Both the position numbers and the translations under genes were made by a program. The notes under the pieces are model-generated. The model saw only the letters and a list, made by a program, of their open reading frames with translations, ran no database searches and had not been told where the DNA came from. A stretch of 64,000 bases of DNA, from positions 2,056,501-2,120,500 of the forward strand of contig NZ_AP014546.1 of assembly GCF_016592555.1 (NCBI RefSeq), written 5' to 3'. This document shows, one piece after another, positions 45,302 through 55,805 of this stretch. Every line of letters starts with the position of its first letter. Positions within the stretch are counted from its first letter, which is position 1. The stretch comes from Neptunomonas japonica JAMM 1380 (GTDB lineage: Bacteria; Pseudomonadota; Gammaproteobacteria; Pseudomonadales; Balneatricaceae).

Positions 45302-45311
45302 TCGGAATTCA

Positions 45312-45806
45312 ATGGATTTTTCAGGCGTAACTTTACGCAAACCTACTGCTGAAGATGGCACTTCTGTTCATCAATTAATTACTCGCACACCCGAATTGGA
45401 TAGCAACTCATGCTATTGCAACCTCCTGCAGTGTAGCCATTTCTCAGAGACTTCCATTATTGCTGAAAGCAATGAAGAAACACTTGGGTTTATCAGTGGC
45501 TACATTAAGCCGCAGTCTCCAGAGACTCTTTTTATTTGGCAGGTCGCTGTAAGCTCTAAAGCCCGTGGCAATGGGGTTGGTGGAAAAATGCTGCGAAGCT
45601 TATTGGAGCGAGAAGAAAACGTGTCAATCACTCATATTGAAACAACAATTACTGAAAGCAATGACGCATCCTGGGCGCTATTTAGCAGCTTAGCTGAGCA
45701 CTTTAGCGCTCCTGTTGAGCGTTCCGTTATGTTCGACCGAGCTATGCACTTCAACGACGAACATGACTCTGAGCTTCTCGCTCGTATCGGGCCTCTATCG
45801 CGTTAA
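45312..45806 (+). CDS. ectA: L-2,4-diaminobutyrate N4-acetyltransferase (gamma-acetyltransferase)
   Basis: Second step of ectoine synthesis: acetylates diaminobutyrate using acetyl-CoA. 164 residues, GNAT fold; the EctA signatures LDSNSCYCNLLQC and the acetyl-CoA loop VSSKARGNGVGGKML are visible, followed by THIETTITESNDASWALF. First gene of ectABCD, downstream of the MarR-regulated promoter. Spacing to ectB is 58 bp. Confidence 0.93.
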   Translation: MDFSGVTLRKPTAEDGTSVHQLITRTPELDSNSCYCNLLQCSHFSETSIIAESNEETLGFISGYIKPQSPETLFIWQVAVSSKARGNGVGGKMLRSLLEREENVSITHIETTITESNDASWALFSSLAEHFSAPVERSVMFDRAMHFNDEHDSELLARIGPLSR

Positions 45807-45822
45807 TACTTAGCCTTTCTAA

Positions 45823-47172
<1,350 letters not shown>

Positions 47173-47219
47173 TCAAGTCACTAGCAGAGATGGAATAGAA
47201 TAATTTAAAAGGAAAAAAA

Positions 47220-47624
47220 ATGATCGTACGCGACTTAATATCGGCAGAGCAGAGTAATCGTAGAATTGTATCCCCAGACGGTAACTGGGAGAGCACTCGA
47301 ATGCTGCTCAAAGATGACAATATGGGTTTCTCCTTTCATATCACCACTATTTATAAGGGTGCCGATTTTCAGATGCATTATCAAAATCACCTGGAATCTG
47401 TGTACTGCATATCGGGTGAAGGCGAGGTAGAAACCTTGGCTGATGGAAAGAAGTATCCAATTAAGCGGGGTACGCTCTACATACTTGATAAGCATGACAA
47501 GCATATTCTGCGTGCTTTTGAAGAGATGAAGATGGCCTGTGTATTTAACCCTCCACTCAGTGGTAAAGAGGTCCATAACGCAGAGGGCGCATACGAATTA
47601 GAAGCCGAGGCAATATCAGCTTAA
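47220..47624 (+). CDS. ectC: Ectoine synthase
   Basis: Cyclises N4-acetyl-diaminobutyrate to ectoine. 134 residues, cupin fold. Typical features: [16 protein letters not shown] at the start, [35 protein letters not shown], and [31 protein letters not shown]. It ends 13 bp before ectD. Confidence 0.96.
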   Translation: MIVRDLISAEQSNRRIVSPDGNWESTRMLLKDDNMGFSFHITTIYKGADFQMHYQNHLESVYCISGEGEVETLADGKKYPIKRGTLYILDKHDKHILRAFEEMKMACVFNPPLSGKEVHNAEGAYELEAEAISA

Positions 47625-47637
47625 GTGGAGTATTTGT

Positions 47638-48538
47638 ATGAGAAGTCTAGAGAAAACGGCTGATATTTATCCTTCTCGTCAGGGGGGGCGCTCAATTTAT
47701 TGAGCGCCAAGACCCAACCGTTTATGCCTCGCAAGGTAAAGAAGCCCCGATTCCTGAGCAGCAGATTACACATTATGCTGAGAAGGGTTTCATGCTATTG
47801 GAAGGCGTGTTTTCAGAATCTGAAGTACTAGCATTTCAACAGGAATTAGAGCGGTTACGTGGCAGTACAGCCACGGTAGCACCCGGAGAAACGATCACCG
47901 AACCAGAAAGCGGTGATGTACGCTCAATTTTTCGTATACATGAAAGCAGCCCAATTTTTAAAGCCTTGGCAGCAGATAAGCGCCTGGCTGATCTAGCGCG
48001 CTATATCCTCAATGATGAGGTTTATATTCACCAGTCCAGACTGAACTATAAACCAGGCTTTCGGGGCAAAGAGTTCTATTGGCATTCTGACTTTGAGACT
48101 TGGCATGTAGAGGATGGAATGCCTCGAATGCGAGCGCTTAGTATGTCGATTACTCTAACTGAGAACTTTGAATATAACGGCCCATTAATGTTGATCCCAG
48201 GCTCTCATCTACAGTATGCCGCTTGCGAAGGGGAGACGCCGGATAACCATTATGAAGCATCTCTCAAGAAGCAAGAGTATGGCGTGCCTTCAGATACGCA
48301 ACTAGAAGATATGGTTAATAAGGGCGGTATTGTGTCGGCCAAGTGTAAACCAGGCAGCGTCATTATATTTGATTGCAATACTATGCACGGATCCAACGGC
48401 AACATCTCACCTGAACCACGCTCAAACGTATTTTTTGTCTATAACGCTGTCAGCAACCAGGTGGCTTCACCTTTTTGTGAGCAGCCACCAAGGCCGGAAT
48501 ACATCTGTAGCCGTGAGCATATAAAACCTCTGCCTTGA
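47638..48538 (+). CDS. ectD: Ectoine 5-hydroxylase, disrupted by a +1 frameshift in a poly-G run
   Basis: Fe(II)/2-oxoglutarate dioxygenase that makes 5-hydroxyectoine. The ATG at 47638 has a good ribosome site (GTGGAG), and MRSLEKTADIYPSR matches a normal EctD start. After a run of seven G (47682-47688), this frame stops at 47701. The rest of the protein continues in the +1 frame from FIERQDPTVYA to the stop at 48538. Removing one G would give a 299-residue protein, the normal length. Iron ligands HSD (in FYWHSDFETWH) and the later His in MHGSNG, and the 2-oxoglutarate Arg in PEPRSNVFFVYN, are intact downstream. An ATG at 47792 would give only 248 residues. Either a sequence error, a recent mutation, or slip-strand switching. 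Confidence 0.9.
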
Positions 48539-48558
48539 ATGCATAACTAAATAGGATA

Positions 48559-48583
48559 ATCGGAGCATTGAATCGGCTCCGAT
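48559..48583 (+). terminator. Hairpin after ectD
   Basis: ATCGGAGC and its complement (8-bp stem, 9-nt loop), 20 bp after the ectD stop codon, with only a weak T-rich tail. The rest of 48584-48873 has no gene that I can support. Confidence 0.55.
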
Positions 48584-48873
48584 ACATTCCATTTACAATT
48601 AGACTCTCATGCTGCGCCATCATCTAGATTACTTATAAAACATCTTATAGTTATGCTATTGATATTTACTCGCTGTTAACATTTAATAAGCGCAATTAAT
48701 TGCTATGGATGGCGATTTCTTTTCAGGTATTTCGCCTCATTAGTTACTCCATTCTAAGTACTCCACTTCAAGCTGCCCGCTCAGTATGTAGTGACTACCA
48801 ATTGATCCTTAAACACAACTAAAACCATGCGGATAATTCTCGTACGGTTTATTTAAGTCGGTCTATAAATATT

Positions 48874-49641
48874 ATGAATGATTTTATTAAGCGCTTTAAA
48901 TGTCGGAACGTAATTCTATTAGCCTTGCTATCGAGTTTAGCTGGCTGCGCCACACCTCCAACTATTGATGCAACTAAGTTAATAAACGCAAAAAGCGTAG
49001 CCCTTGTTAATATTCCACCTATGAGAACTCTAGCCCTAGTAGGCAATTCTTTACCATCACCTGAAGGTCTTTATGCTCCTTTTTTTGATTTACCAAAACG
49101 GCCAGCCTCACCCTTAACAAGCAGCGATATGAAAGCCACTATCGATTCAGTAACTGCTAGCCAAGTAGCTATAAGCCAAACCGCTACTGATGCCGCCGCA
49201 GCTGGAGCGGTCGCAAGTATTGCGGGTGCACTGCTACAACAACAAGCAGAAAAAACACAAAAGAGAGCTACAAACTTTCATGAAATATTGTCCGAAGCAA
49301 ACCCTGAATTAAACTTCAGTCGAGATTTTATAGAAGGTATTAAAACTTCATTAGAGAGCAAAGGATTGAATGTTATTATCATTAACGATCAGCTAAATGA
49401 TGTTCCTAAACTGCGCTGGCCAACCTTAACATCAGGCGGGCCAAATCATATAAATGTTACTGATAAAAATTTAGAAACTGTTGATGCGGACCTTCTTATT
49501 CAGGTTATCCCAGTCGCTTTTTACAGAGCACCCGGGCCGCTTAACGCCTTTAATAGACTTGTTGAGGCTACTGTCATTATTTATAATGGTAAAACTATGG
49601 AGCCTTACGGTGTTCAAAGGTTCGGATCTGCAGATGGATAG
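48874..49641 (+). CDS. Exported lipoprotein, cut by an in-frame amber codon
   Basis: 255 residues with a lipobox (LAGC, cysteine near residue 25) and a helical repeat-rich middle; I recognise no family. The frame stops at TAG 49639-49641 after RFGSADG, but the same frame then continues without a stop for 39 more codons (FFSYHRYDSLVED, then HDGLMAIIPEITAAITSK) to TAG at 49759-49761. The intact gene was probably 48874-49761, about 295 residues, so a single nonsense change may have removed its last 40 residues. No ribosome site is obvious before the ATG. Confidence 0.6.
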   Translation: MNDFIKRFKCRNVILLALLSSLAGCATPPTIDATKLINAKSVALVNIPPMRTLALVGNSLPSPEGLYAPFFDLPKRPASPLTSSDMKATIDSVTASQVAISQTATDAAAAGAVASIAGALLQQQAEKTQKRATNFHEILSEANPELNFSRDFIEGIKTSLESKGLNVIIINDQLNDVPKLRWPTLTSGGPNHINVTDKNLETVDADLLIQVIPVAFYRAPGPLNAFNRLVEATVIIYNGKTMEPYGVQRFGSADG

Positions 49642-49791
49642 TTTTTTTCTTACCACCGATATGACAGTTTGGTAGAGGATATAGCAGTGAGCGGTCCTGC
49701 GCTTCATGACGGATTAATGGCTATCATTCCAGAAATCACTGCTGCGATAACAAGTAAGTAGCAACATTTATATGCCTCTATAACCAAAAAC

Positions 49792-49833
49792 TAGTCAGCA
49801 CTCTCTGACCTAATAGCTCCTGAGTGCTGACTA
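49792..49833 (-). terminator. Terminator after fghA
   Basis: TAGTCAGCACTC and its complement (12-bp stem, 18-nt loop); on the minus strand it is followed by GTTTTTGG, a short T-run. Located just after the fghA stop codon. Confidence 0.75.
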
Positions 49834-49839
49834 AAAAAC

Positions 49840-50682
49840 TTACATCGCTTTCAAATACTCATTATGAAAGCGTAAATGCTCTTCAATAAAACTAGCGATA
49901 AAGTAGTAGCTGTGGTCATAGCCTTCATGGTGGCGAAGCTGTAACGGGTAGCCACTTACTTGGCTTGCAGCTATCAAAGCTTCAGGCTTTAGCTGTGTAG
50001 CTAAAAAATCATCAGCTTCGCCCTGATCAACCAACGCTGGCAATAACTGTGTTGCTGATTTCATCAGTTCACTAGCATCGTGCTGGCGCCATGTCTCTTT
50101 GTCCTTCCCTAGGTAAGCAGAGAATGCTTTCTCACCCCACGGGCAGTTCATCGGATTGTTGATTGGACTAAATGCAGAGACAGAGCTATATCGCTCTGGG
50201 TTGCGCATAGCGATAGTTAGTGCGCCGTGTCCCCCCATAGAGTGCCCGGAGATGGCTCGCTGCGAAGTCACCGGGAAAGTCTTTTCAATAAGAGCCGGAA
50301 GCTCTGATACGACGTAGTCGTACATTTGGTAGTGGCTCTTCCACGGCTCTTGTGTGGCATTAACATAAAAGCCAGCACCTTTGCCTAGATCGTAGCTATC
50401 CTCATCTGCAACATCGTCACCACGAGGGCTAGTATCCGGCGCAACAATGGCAATACCCAGTTCAGCAGCAATACGCTGAGCATTGGCTTTTTGCATAAAG
50501 TTTTCATCACTACAGGTGAGACCAGATAACCAATACAACACAGGCACCTTGGCACCCGTTAGGGTTTGAGGCGGCAAGTAAATAGCAAAGCGCATCTGGC
50601 AATTCAAGCTTGTTGAGTGGTGGCTATACTGCTTGTTCCAGCCACCAAAGCTTTTATTGCGACTAAGATTTTCTATTGTCAT
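49840..50682 (-). CDS. fghA: S-formylglutathione hydrolase
   Basis: Releases formate and glutathione in the second step of formaldehyde oxidation. 280 residues, alpha/beta hydrolase of the esterase D type. The nucleophile motif is GHSMGGHGAL (serine near residue 147), a catalytic aspartate lies in DQGEADDF, and the histidine in HHEGYDHSYYF. It follows frmA by 64 bp in one operon, with a hairpin between them. Confidence 0.95.
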   Translation of the reverse strand: MTIENLSRNKSFGGWNKQYSHHSTSLNCQMRFAIYLPPQTLTGAKVPVLYWLSGLTCSDENFMQKANAQRIAAELGIAIVAPDTSPRGDDVADEDSYDLGKGAGFYVNATQEPWKSHYQMYDYVVSELPALIEKTFPVTSQRAISGHSMGGHGALTIAMRNPERYSSVSAFSPINNPMNCPWGEKAFSAYLGKDKETWRQHDASELMKSATQLLPALVDQGEADDFLATQLKPEALIAASQVSGYPLQLRHHEGYDHSYYFIASFIEEHLRFHNEYLKAM

Positions 50683-50696
50683 ACAGGACTCCGTAC

Positions 50697-50731
50697 GGCC
50701 TTTTTATAGGGTTATCCCTTTACAAAAGGCC
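50697..50731 (-). other. Hairpin between frmA and fghA
   Basis: GGCCTTTT at 50697-50704 pairs with AAAAGGCC at 50724-50731, with an inner AGGG/CCCT pair. It may limit or process the transcript between the two genes; no T-run makes full termination likely. Confidence 0.5.
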
Positions 50732-50746
50732 GCCGCATTAGCTCAG

Positions 50747-51880
<1,134 letters not shown>

Positions 51881-51988
51881 TTACTCTCTTATCTGGTTGT
51901 CTTTTAAAAACTGATAAGTAGATTCTAGTTGTTTCCTAATAAATGATAATCTATTGTTTTATCAAATCACTTTTACGAGCTGGTAATA

Positions 51989-52858
51989 ATGTTTAATTGG
52001 GAAGGTGTATCAGAGTTTGTTGCTGTAGCCGAAAAAGAGAGCTTCACTGCTGCGGCTAAACAACTTGGAATCTCGACAGCTCAGGTAAGCCGACAGGTGA
52101 GTGCTCTAGAAAGCAGATTAGCCACCAAGCTGTTTTACCGGACAACCCGCAAGGTTGCGGTAACAGAAGCAGGGGAGATCTATTACCAACACTGTCGCCA
52201 AGTATTAGACGGATTAGAAAACGCTGAACGAGCCTTAAGTAATTTACAAAGCGCCCCGCGAGGTAAATTAAGAATTACTGCACCAACCACCTACGGCGAG
52301 AGCAAAATAGCACCCTTGATTAATGATTTTGTGAGCCAGTATTCTGATCTTGCTGTTCATTGTACGTTTACCAATCAAAAAGTTGACCTGATTGAAAGCG
52401 GCTTTGACTTGGCAATACGTCTAGGGAAGCTTGAAGACTCTAGCATGATGGCAAAACGACTCTCATCGCGTCGCTTATATGTGTGCGCATCACATGATTA
52501 CCTTTCTACTCATGGCGAGCCTCATCTCATATCAGAGTTAGAACATCATAACTGCTTACAAGGCACTCTGGAGTACTGGCGTTTTCAGGATAATCGACAA
52601 GAGCGAAACGTTAAAATACATGGGCGGCTTAATTACAACAGCGGTGTTGCTCTATTGGATGCCGCTTTAAAAGGTTTAGGTATTGTTCAATTACCTGATT
52701 ACTACGTGCAAGAGCATATTCAAACGGGTGAATTAATAGCGCTGTTAACAAACCACCAGCCATCAGACGAAGGGGTTTGGGCGCTGTACCCACATAACAG
52801 ACACCTTTCTCCCAAGGTAAGGGTCTTGGTAGATTATTTGCATGAGCACCTAGATTGA
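51989..52858 (+). CDS. LysR-family regulator beside the formaldehyde operon
   Basis: 289 residues. HTH ESFTAAAKQLGISTAQVSRQVSALESRLATKLFYRTTRKVAVTEAG, then the effector domain. It is separated from frmA by 111 bp in divergent orientation, the usual position for a LysR-type activator of frmA/fghA operons. Ligand (formaldehyde adduct or glutathione status) is inferred. Confidence 0.85.
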   Translation: MFNWEGVSEFVAVAEKESFTAAAKQLGISTAQVSRQVSALESRLATKLFYRTTRKVAVTEAGEIYYQHCRQVLDGLENAERALSNLQSAPRGKLRITAPTTYGESKIAPLINDFVSQYSDLAVHCTFTNQKVDLIESGFDLAIRLGKLEDSSMMAKRLSSRRLYVCASHDYLSTHGEPHLISELEHHNCLQGTLEYWRFQDNRQERNVKIHGRLNYNSGVALLDAALKGLGIVQLPDYYVQEHIQTGELIALLTNHQPSDEGVWALYPHNRHLSPKVRVLVDYLHEHLD

Positions 52859-52931
52859 TAAATTGGTAGGACTTATTAGTATTCCCTATCATAATTGACT
52901 GACTATTTACTATTACCGGAAAACGTTAGAA

Positions 52932-53282
52932 ATGAATGCAGGAATAGAAGAAAAAAAGAAATATCTACTTCACTGGATGTACGACTTCATCGAAGATGAC
53001 GATGAGCCAGCATATTTAAAGAAAGATGTTGATGAGTGTGATGAAATTCTAACTGCTTTTATTAATACGGTTGATAGCAGCGAGCAAAAATCAGATTTTT
53101 CGTGGATATCCACTCAAGTAGAGCGACTAGTAAAAACACTTAATATGATTAATGAAAAACACGAGAAGCAACTACTTGAAGCGCATCAGCAAGAAGACTT
53201 TTGCGCATTAGTCAGCTTGGTGATTCAACACGCGGGGCACGACTACGAAGACGACATAACAGAACAGTGGCGCGAGTGGTAG
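52932..53282 (+). CDS. Small acidic protein, function unknown
   Basis: 116 residues, helical and acidic with several tryptophans (HWMYDFIEDDDEP, STQVERLVKTLNMINEKHEKQLLEAHQQ). No recognised domain. First of three tightly packed genes; its stop directly adjoins the GTG of the next. Confidence 0.55.
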   Translation: MNAGIEEKKKYLLHWMYDFIEDDDEPAYLKKDVDECDEILTAFINTVDSSEQKSDFSWISTQVERLVKTLNMINEKHEKQLLEAHQQEDFCALVSLVIQHAGHDYEDDITEQWREW

Positions 53283-53645
53283 GTGAACACTGCTCAGTTA
53301 AAAAGCTACTGCCAATCTTTTGCGGGTGCAACTGAGCAAGAAGGCAAGCACCCCTCCAACATTTTGTCCTTCTCGGTTGGGCAAAAGAAGTACGCCTATT
53401 TTAAAACAAGTGAGCCTGAAATATGGCGCTTCAGTGTTAGAGTGACACCCGAAAGATTTCTTGAACTCACTGACCAAGCGGGCATAAAGCCCGCCAGATA
53501 CATGCACCGTTTTCACTGGGTTACTATCATCAATGCACAAACAATGGATGAAGAATACCTGAAACAACTGGTGTTATGGTCTTATCAAAAAGCAATGAGT
53601 GGCTTGCCTAAAAAAATACAAAATCAATGGACTGAAAGCGAATGA
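53283..53645 (+). CDS. MmcQ/YjbR-family protein
   Basis: 120 residues beginning with GTG immediately after the previous stop codon. The family pattern is seen in SYCQSFAGATEQEGKHPSNILSFSVGQKKYAYF, RFSVRVTPERFLELTDQAGIKPARYMHRFHWVTI and the C-terminal LKQLVLWSYQKAMSGLPKK. Small CyaY-like fold with an uncertain DNA-binding role in known members. Confidence 0.78.
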   Translation: MNTAQLKSYCQSFAGATEQEGKHPSNILSFSVGQKKYAYFKTSEPEIWRFSVRVTPERFLELTDQAGIKPARYMHRFHWVTIINAQTMDEEYLKQLVLWSYQKAMSGLPKKIQNQWTESE

Positions 53646-54244
53646 ATAGATATTTAGAACCCAGCGAATATATTGACTGGCTAGCACCTGAGATTATTGC
53701 CAAAGCTAGCCATTTAGCAGAAGGGCTTAGTCATCCAGAGGCAATTACCAGAGCATGTTTTGAGTTTGTTAGGGATGAAATCAAACACAGCTGGGATTAT
53801 AAAATGGATCCCGTGACCTGCAAGGCCTCTGATGTTCTTACACACGAAACAGGCTATTGCTATGCCAAGAGTCATTTGCTGGCAGCCTTGCTACGTGCTA
53901 ATAAGATTCCCGCAGGTTTGTGCTACCAGCGCTTGACCATTACTAATGATAAATCACCCTTTTGTTTGCACGGCCTTAATGCCGTGTATCTTGAGAAATT
54001 CGGCTGGTACCGTCTTGATGCAAGAGGCAACAAAGAAGGTGTATCTGCACAGTTTTGTCCACCAATAGAAAAGCTCGCGTATCCCATTATTACTCAAGGT
54101 GAAGCTGACCTGCCTGAAATATGGGCCCAGCCTCATCCTGCTATTATTAAAGCGCTCTCATTAAAAAGCTATCAAGAAGTAGCAGACAACCTGCCGGATA
54201 TAGAGACATTACCTACAGACAAGTCACGCAAGAGCATATGCTGA
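53642..54244 (+). CDS. Transglutaminase-like cysteine protease-fold protein
   Basis: 200 residues, overlapping the preceding gene by 4 bp (ATGA). The transglutaminase triad motif is HETGYCYAKSHLLAALLRANKIPAGLCYQ (the Cys) with CLHGLNAVYLEKFGWYRLDARGN (the His and Asp). Cytoplasmic. Such stand-alone domains are often cysteine peptidases or peptidoglycan-related enzymes; the function here is unknown. Confidence 0.77.
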   Translation: MNRYLEPSEYIDWLAPEIIAKASHLAEGLSHPEAITRACFEFVRDEIKHSWDYKMDPVTCKASDVLTHETGYCYAKSHLLAALLRANKIPAGLCYQRLTITNDKSPFCLHGLNAVYLEKFGWYRLDARGNKEGVSAQFCPPIEKLAYPIITQGEADLPEIWAQPHPAIIKALSLKSYQEVADNLPDIETLPTDKSRKSIC

Positions 54245-54442
54245 CTCTTTATTTGTAGCGCAGCGGGTGCTTTTACCTTCCTGCCTCATTAACTCTTTTT
54301 TATTTATGAATTTATCTTTATCAACATGGTGGGATTGGTAGTGGTTCACTTTATTTGGGGCATTCGGGCAATCCTAGCAAGAGATTACACTTAACCAGGC
54401 AGCGTATTTTCTTCCAAAGGAAAGGGCACTCATGAACATAAG

Positions 54443-54475
54443 TGTTAGCGCGTTTGTGAACAATGGTCGCTAACA
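54443..54475. promoter_or_regulatory. Inverted repeat in the long gap before the TAXI transporter genes
   Basis: TGTTAGCG at 54443-54450 and CGCTAACA at 54468-54475 form an 8-bp inverted repeat with a 17-bp spacer, within the 502-bp gene-free gap 54245-54746. It may be an operator for the transporter operon. I see no sigma-54 promoter or tRNA in the gap. Confidence 0.35.
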
Positions 54476-54746
54476 ATGCTTTTACAGAGTGTAAACGCTT
54501 GAAACAGCATTAATTACGGGCCAGCAATGCACTAAATAGCGAATATGGCACGCTAGGAGGTTTAATTGGCATGGAAGGGGGTCTTCTAGTCACCTTGTTT
54601 CTCGTATGTTGTACTAACTTCCTCAACGTAGGAAACAGGGGTCATGCTGTTAGGCATTTGCTGTACAGCGTTTAGTCCGTATTTCGTACGACTCAGATGA
54701 CTTCACGCAACTCCCTTATGGGAACATAACGATAAGAAGGATTACC

Positions 54747-55730
54747 ATGTCTCTTAAAAGTAAACTTGCTACTACGCTTCTGTCCTCAGCTGTAGGCCTC
54801 TCCGCTTCTTTTGGCGCCGTGGCTGCAGAACAAACCTACGTAACTATCGGTACCGGTGGTCAGACAGGGGTTTATTACGTTGTTGGTCAGTCTATCTGTC
54901 GTCTGGTTAACCGTGGAACTGATGAGCACGGCATTAAATGTACTGCACCATCTACTGGCGGCTCTGTTGCTAACATTAATGCTATCCGTCAGGGTCAGCA
55001 GGACATGGGAATGGCGCAGTCTGACTGGCAGAACTATGCACTAAAAGGCACAACTCATAAATCATTTGAAGAGCAGGGCGCATTTAAAGATCTACGTGCA
55101 CTATTCGCGGTTCATAACGAGCCTTTCACCGTTGTAGCTCGTGCAGATGCTGGTGTTGAATCTTTCGATGACCTCGTAGGTAAGCGTGTTAACCTGCAAA
55201 ACCCAGGTTCTGGTACTCGCGGTACAATGGAAGTTCTGATGGATAAAAAAGGCTGGACGCGTGATTCGTTCAAGCTAGCAGCAGAACTAAAAGCATCAGA
55301 GCAGGCTCAGGCACTTTGTGATAACAAAATTGATGTCATGATTTACTCGGTTGGTCACCCATCGGGCGCAATCAAAGAAGCAACGACATCTTGTGACGCT
55401 AAAGTGATACCTGTAACTGGCGCTATTATCGACAAGCTTATTTCAGAAAATGCTTACTATGCCCCTGCAACGATTAAAGGCGGCATGTATAAAGGGTCTG
55501 AAGCTGACGTACTAACTTTCGGTAATGCTGCCACTATGGTGACATCTGCTAAGGTTGATGCTGATACTGTTTACCTTGTTGTTAAGTCTGTATTTGATAA
55601 CTTTGCACGCTTTAAAAAGCTACACCCGGCTTTTGCTAACCTAAACCCTAAAGATATGATCGCTAACGGTCTGTCTGCTCCTTTGCATGAAGGTGCGGTT
55701 CGTTACTACAAAGAAAAAGGCTGGATGTAA
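54747..55730 (+). CDS. TAXI-family TRAP transporter solute-binding protein
   Basis: 327 residues; signal peptide ending in AVAAEQ; then YVTIGTGGQTGVYYVVGQSICRLVNRG, PSTGGSVANINAIRQGQQDMGMAQSDW, VNLQNPGSGTRGTMEVLMDKKG and IYSVGHPSGAIKEATTSC, the TAXI fold. It delivers its ligand to the QM permease encoded next. Characterised TAXI proteins include glutamate-binding ones, and the NAD-glutamate dehydrogenase downstream supports glutamate or a related compound here. Good ribosome site (AAGAAGG). Confidence 0.9.
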   Translation: MSLKSKLATTLLSSAVGLSASFGAVAAEQTYVTIGTGGQTGVYYVVGQSICRLVNRGTDEHGIKCTAPSTGGSVANINAIRQGQQDMGMAQSDWQNYALKGTTHKSFEEQGAFKDLRALFAVHNEPFTVVARADAGVESFDDLVGKRVNLQNPGSGTRGTMEVLMDKKGWTRDSFKLAAELKASEQAQALCDNKIDVMIYSVGHPSGAIKEATTSCDAKVIPVTGAIIDKLISENAYYAPATIKGGMYKGSEADVLTFGNAATMVTSAKVDADTVYLVVKSVFDNFARFKKLHPAFANLNPKDMIANGLSAPLHEGAVRYYKEKGWM

Positions 55731-55748
55731 TTTATCACTAGCCATATG

Positions 55749-55773
55749 AAGAGGTGCTTAGCACCTCTTTTTT
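55749..55773 (+). terminator. Terminator/attenuator between binding protein and permease genes
   Basis: AAGAGGTGC / GCACCTCTT stem with a 3-nt loop and a run of T. It probably lets only part of the transcripts reach the permease, so the periplasmic binding protein is made in excess. Confidence 0.88.
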
Positions 55774-55805
55774 CTTATTCCTGATTCCAATTCTGGGAGC
55801 TGAAT

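Noticed and set aside
47792..48538. Short ectD starting at the internal ATG 47792
   Set aside because: It would lose the conserved N-terminal FIERQDP segment; the upstream ATG with ribosome site plus one frameshift accounts for a normal-length protein.
54245..54746. tRNA or sigma-54 promoter in the long gap before the TAXI operon
   Set aside because: No cloverleaf or T-loop sequence was seen, and no GG-N10-GC pair in the TGGCAC-N5-TTGC context fits.
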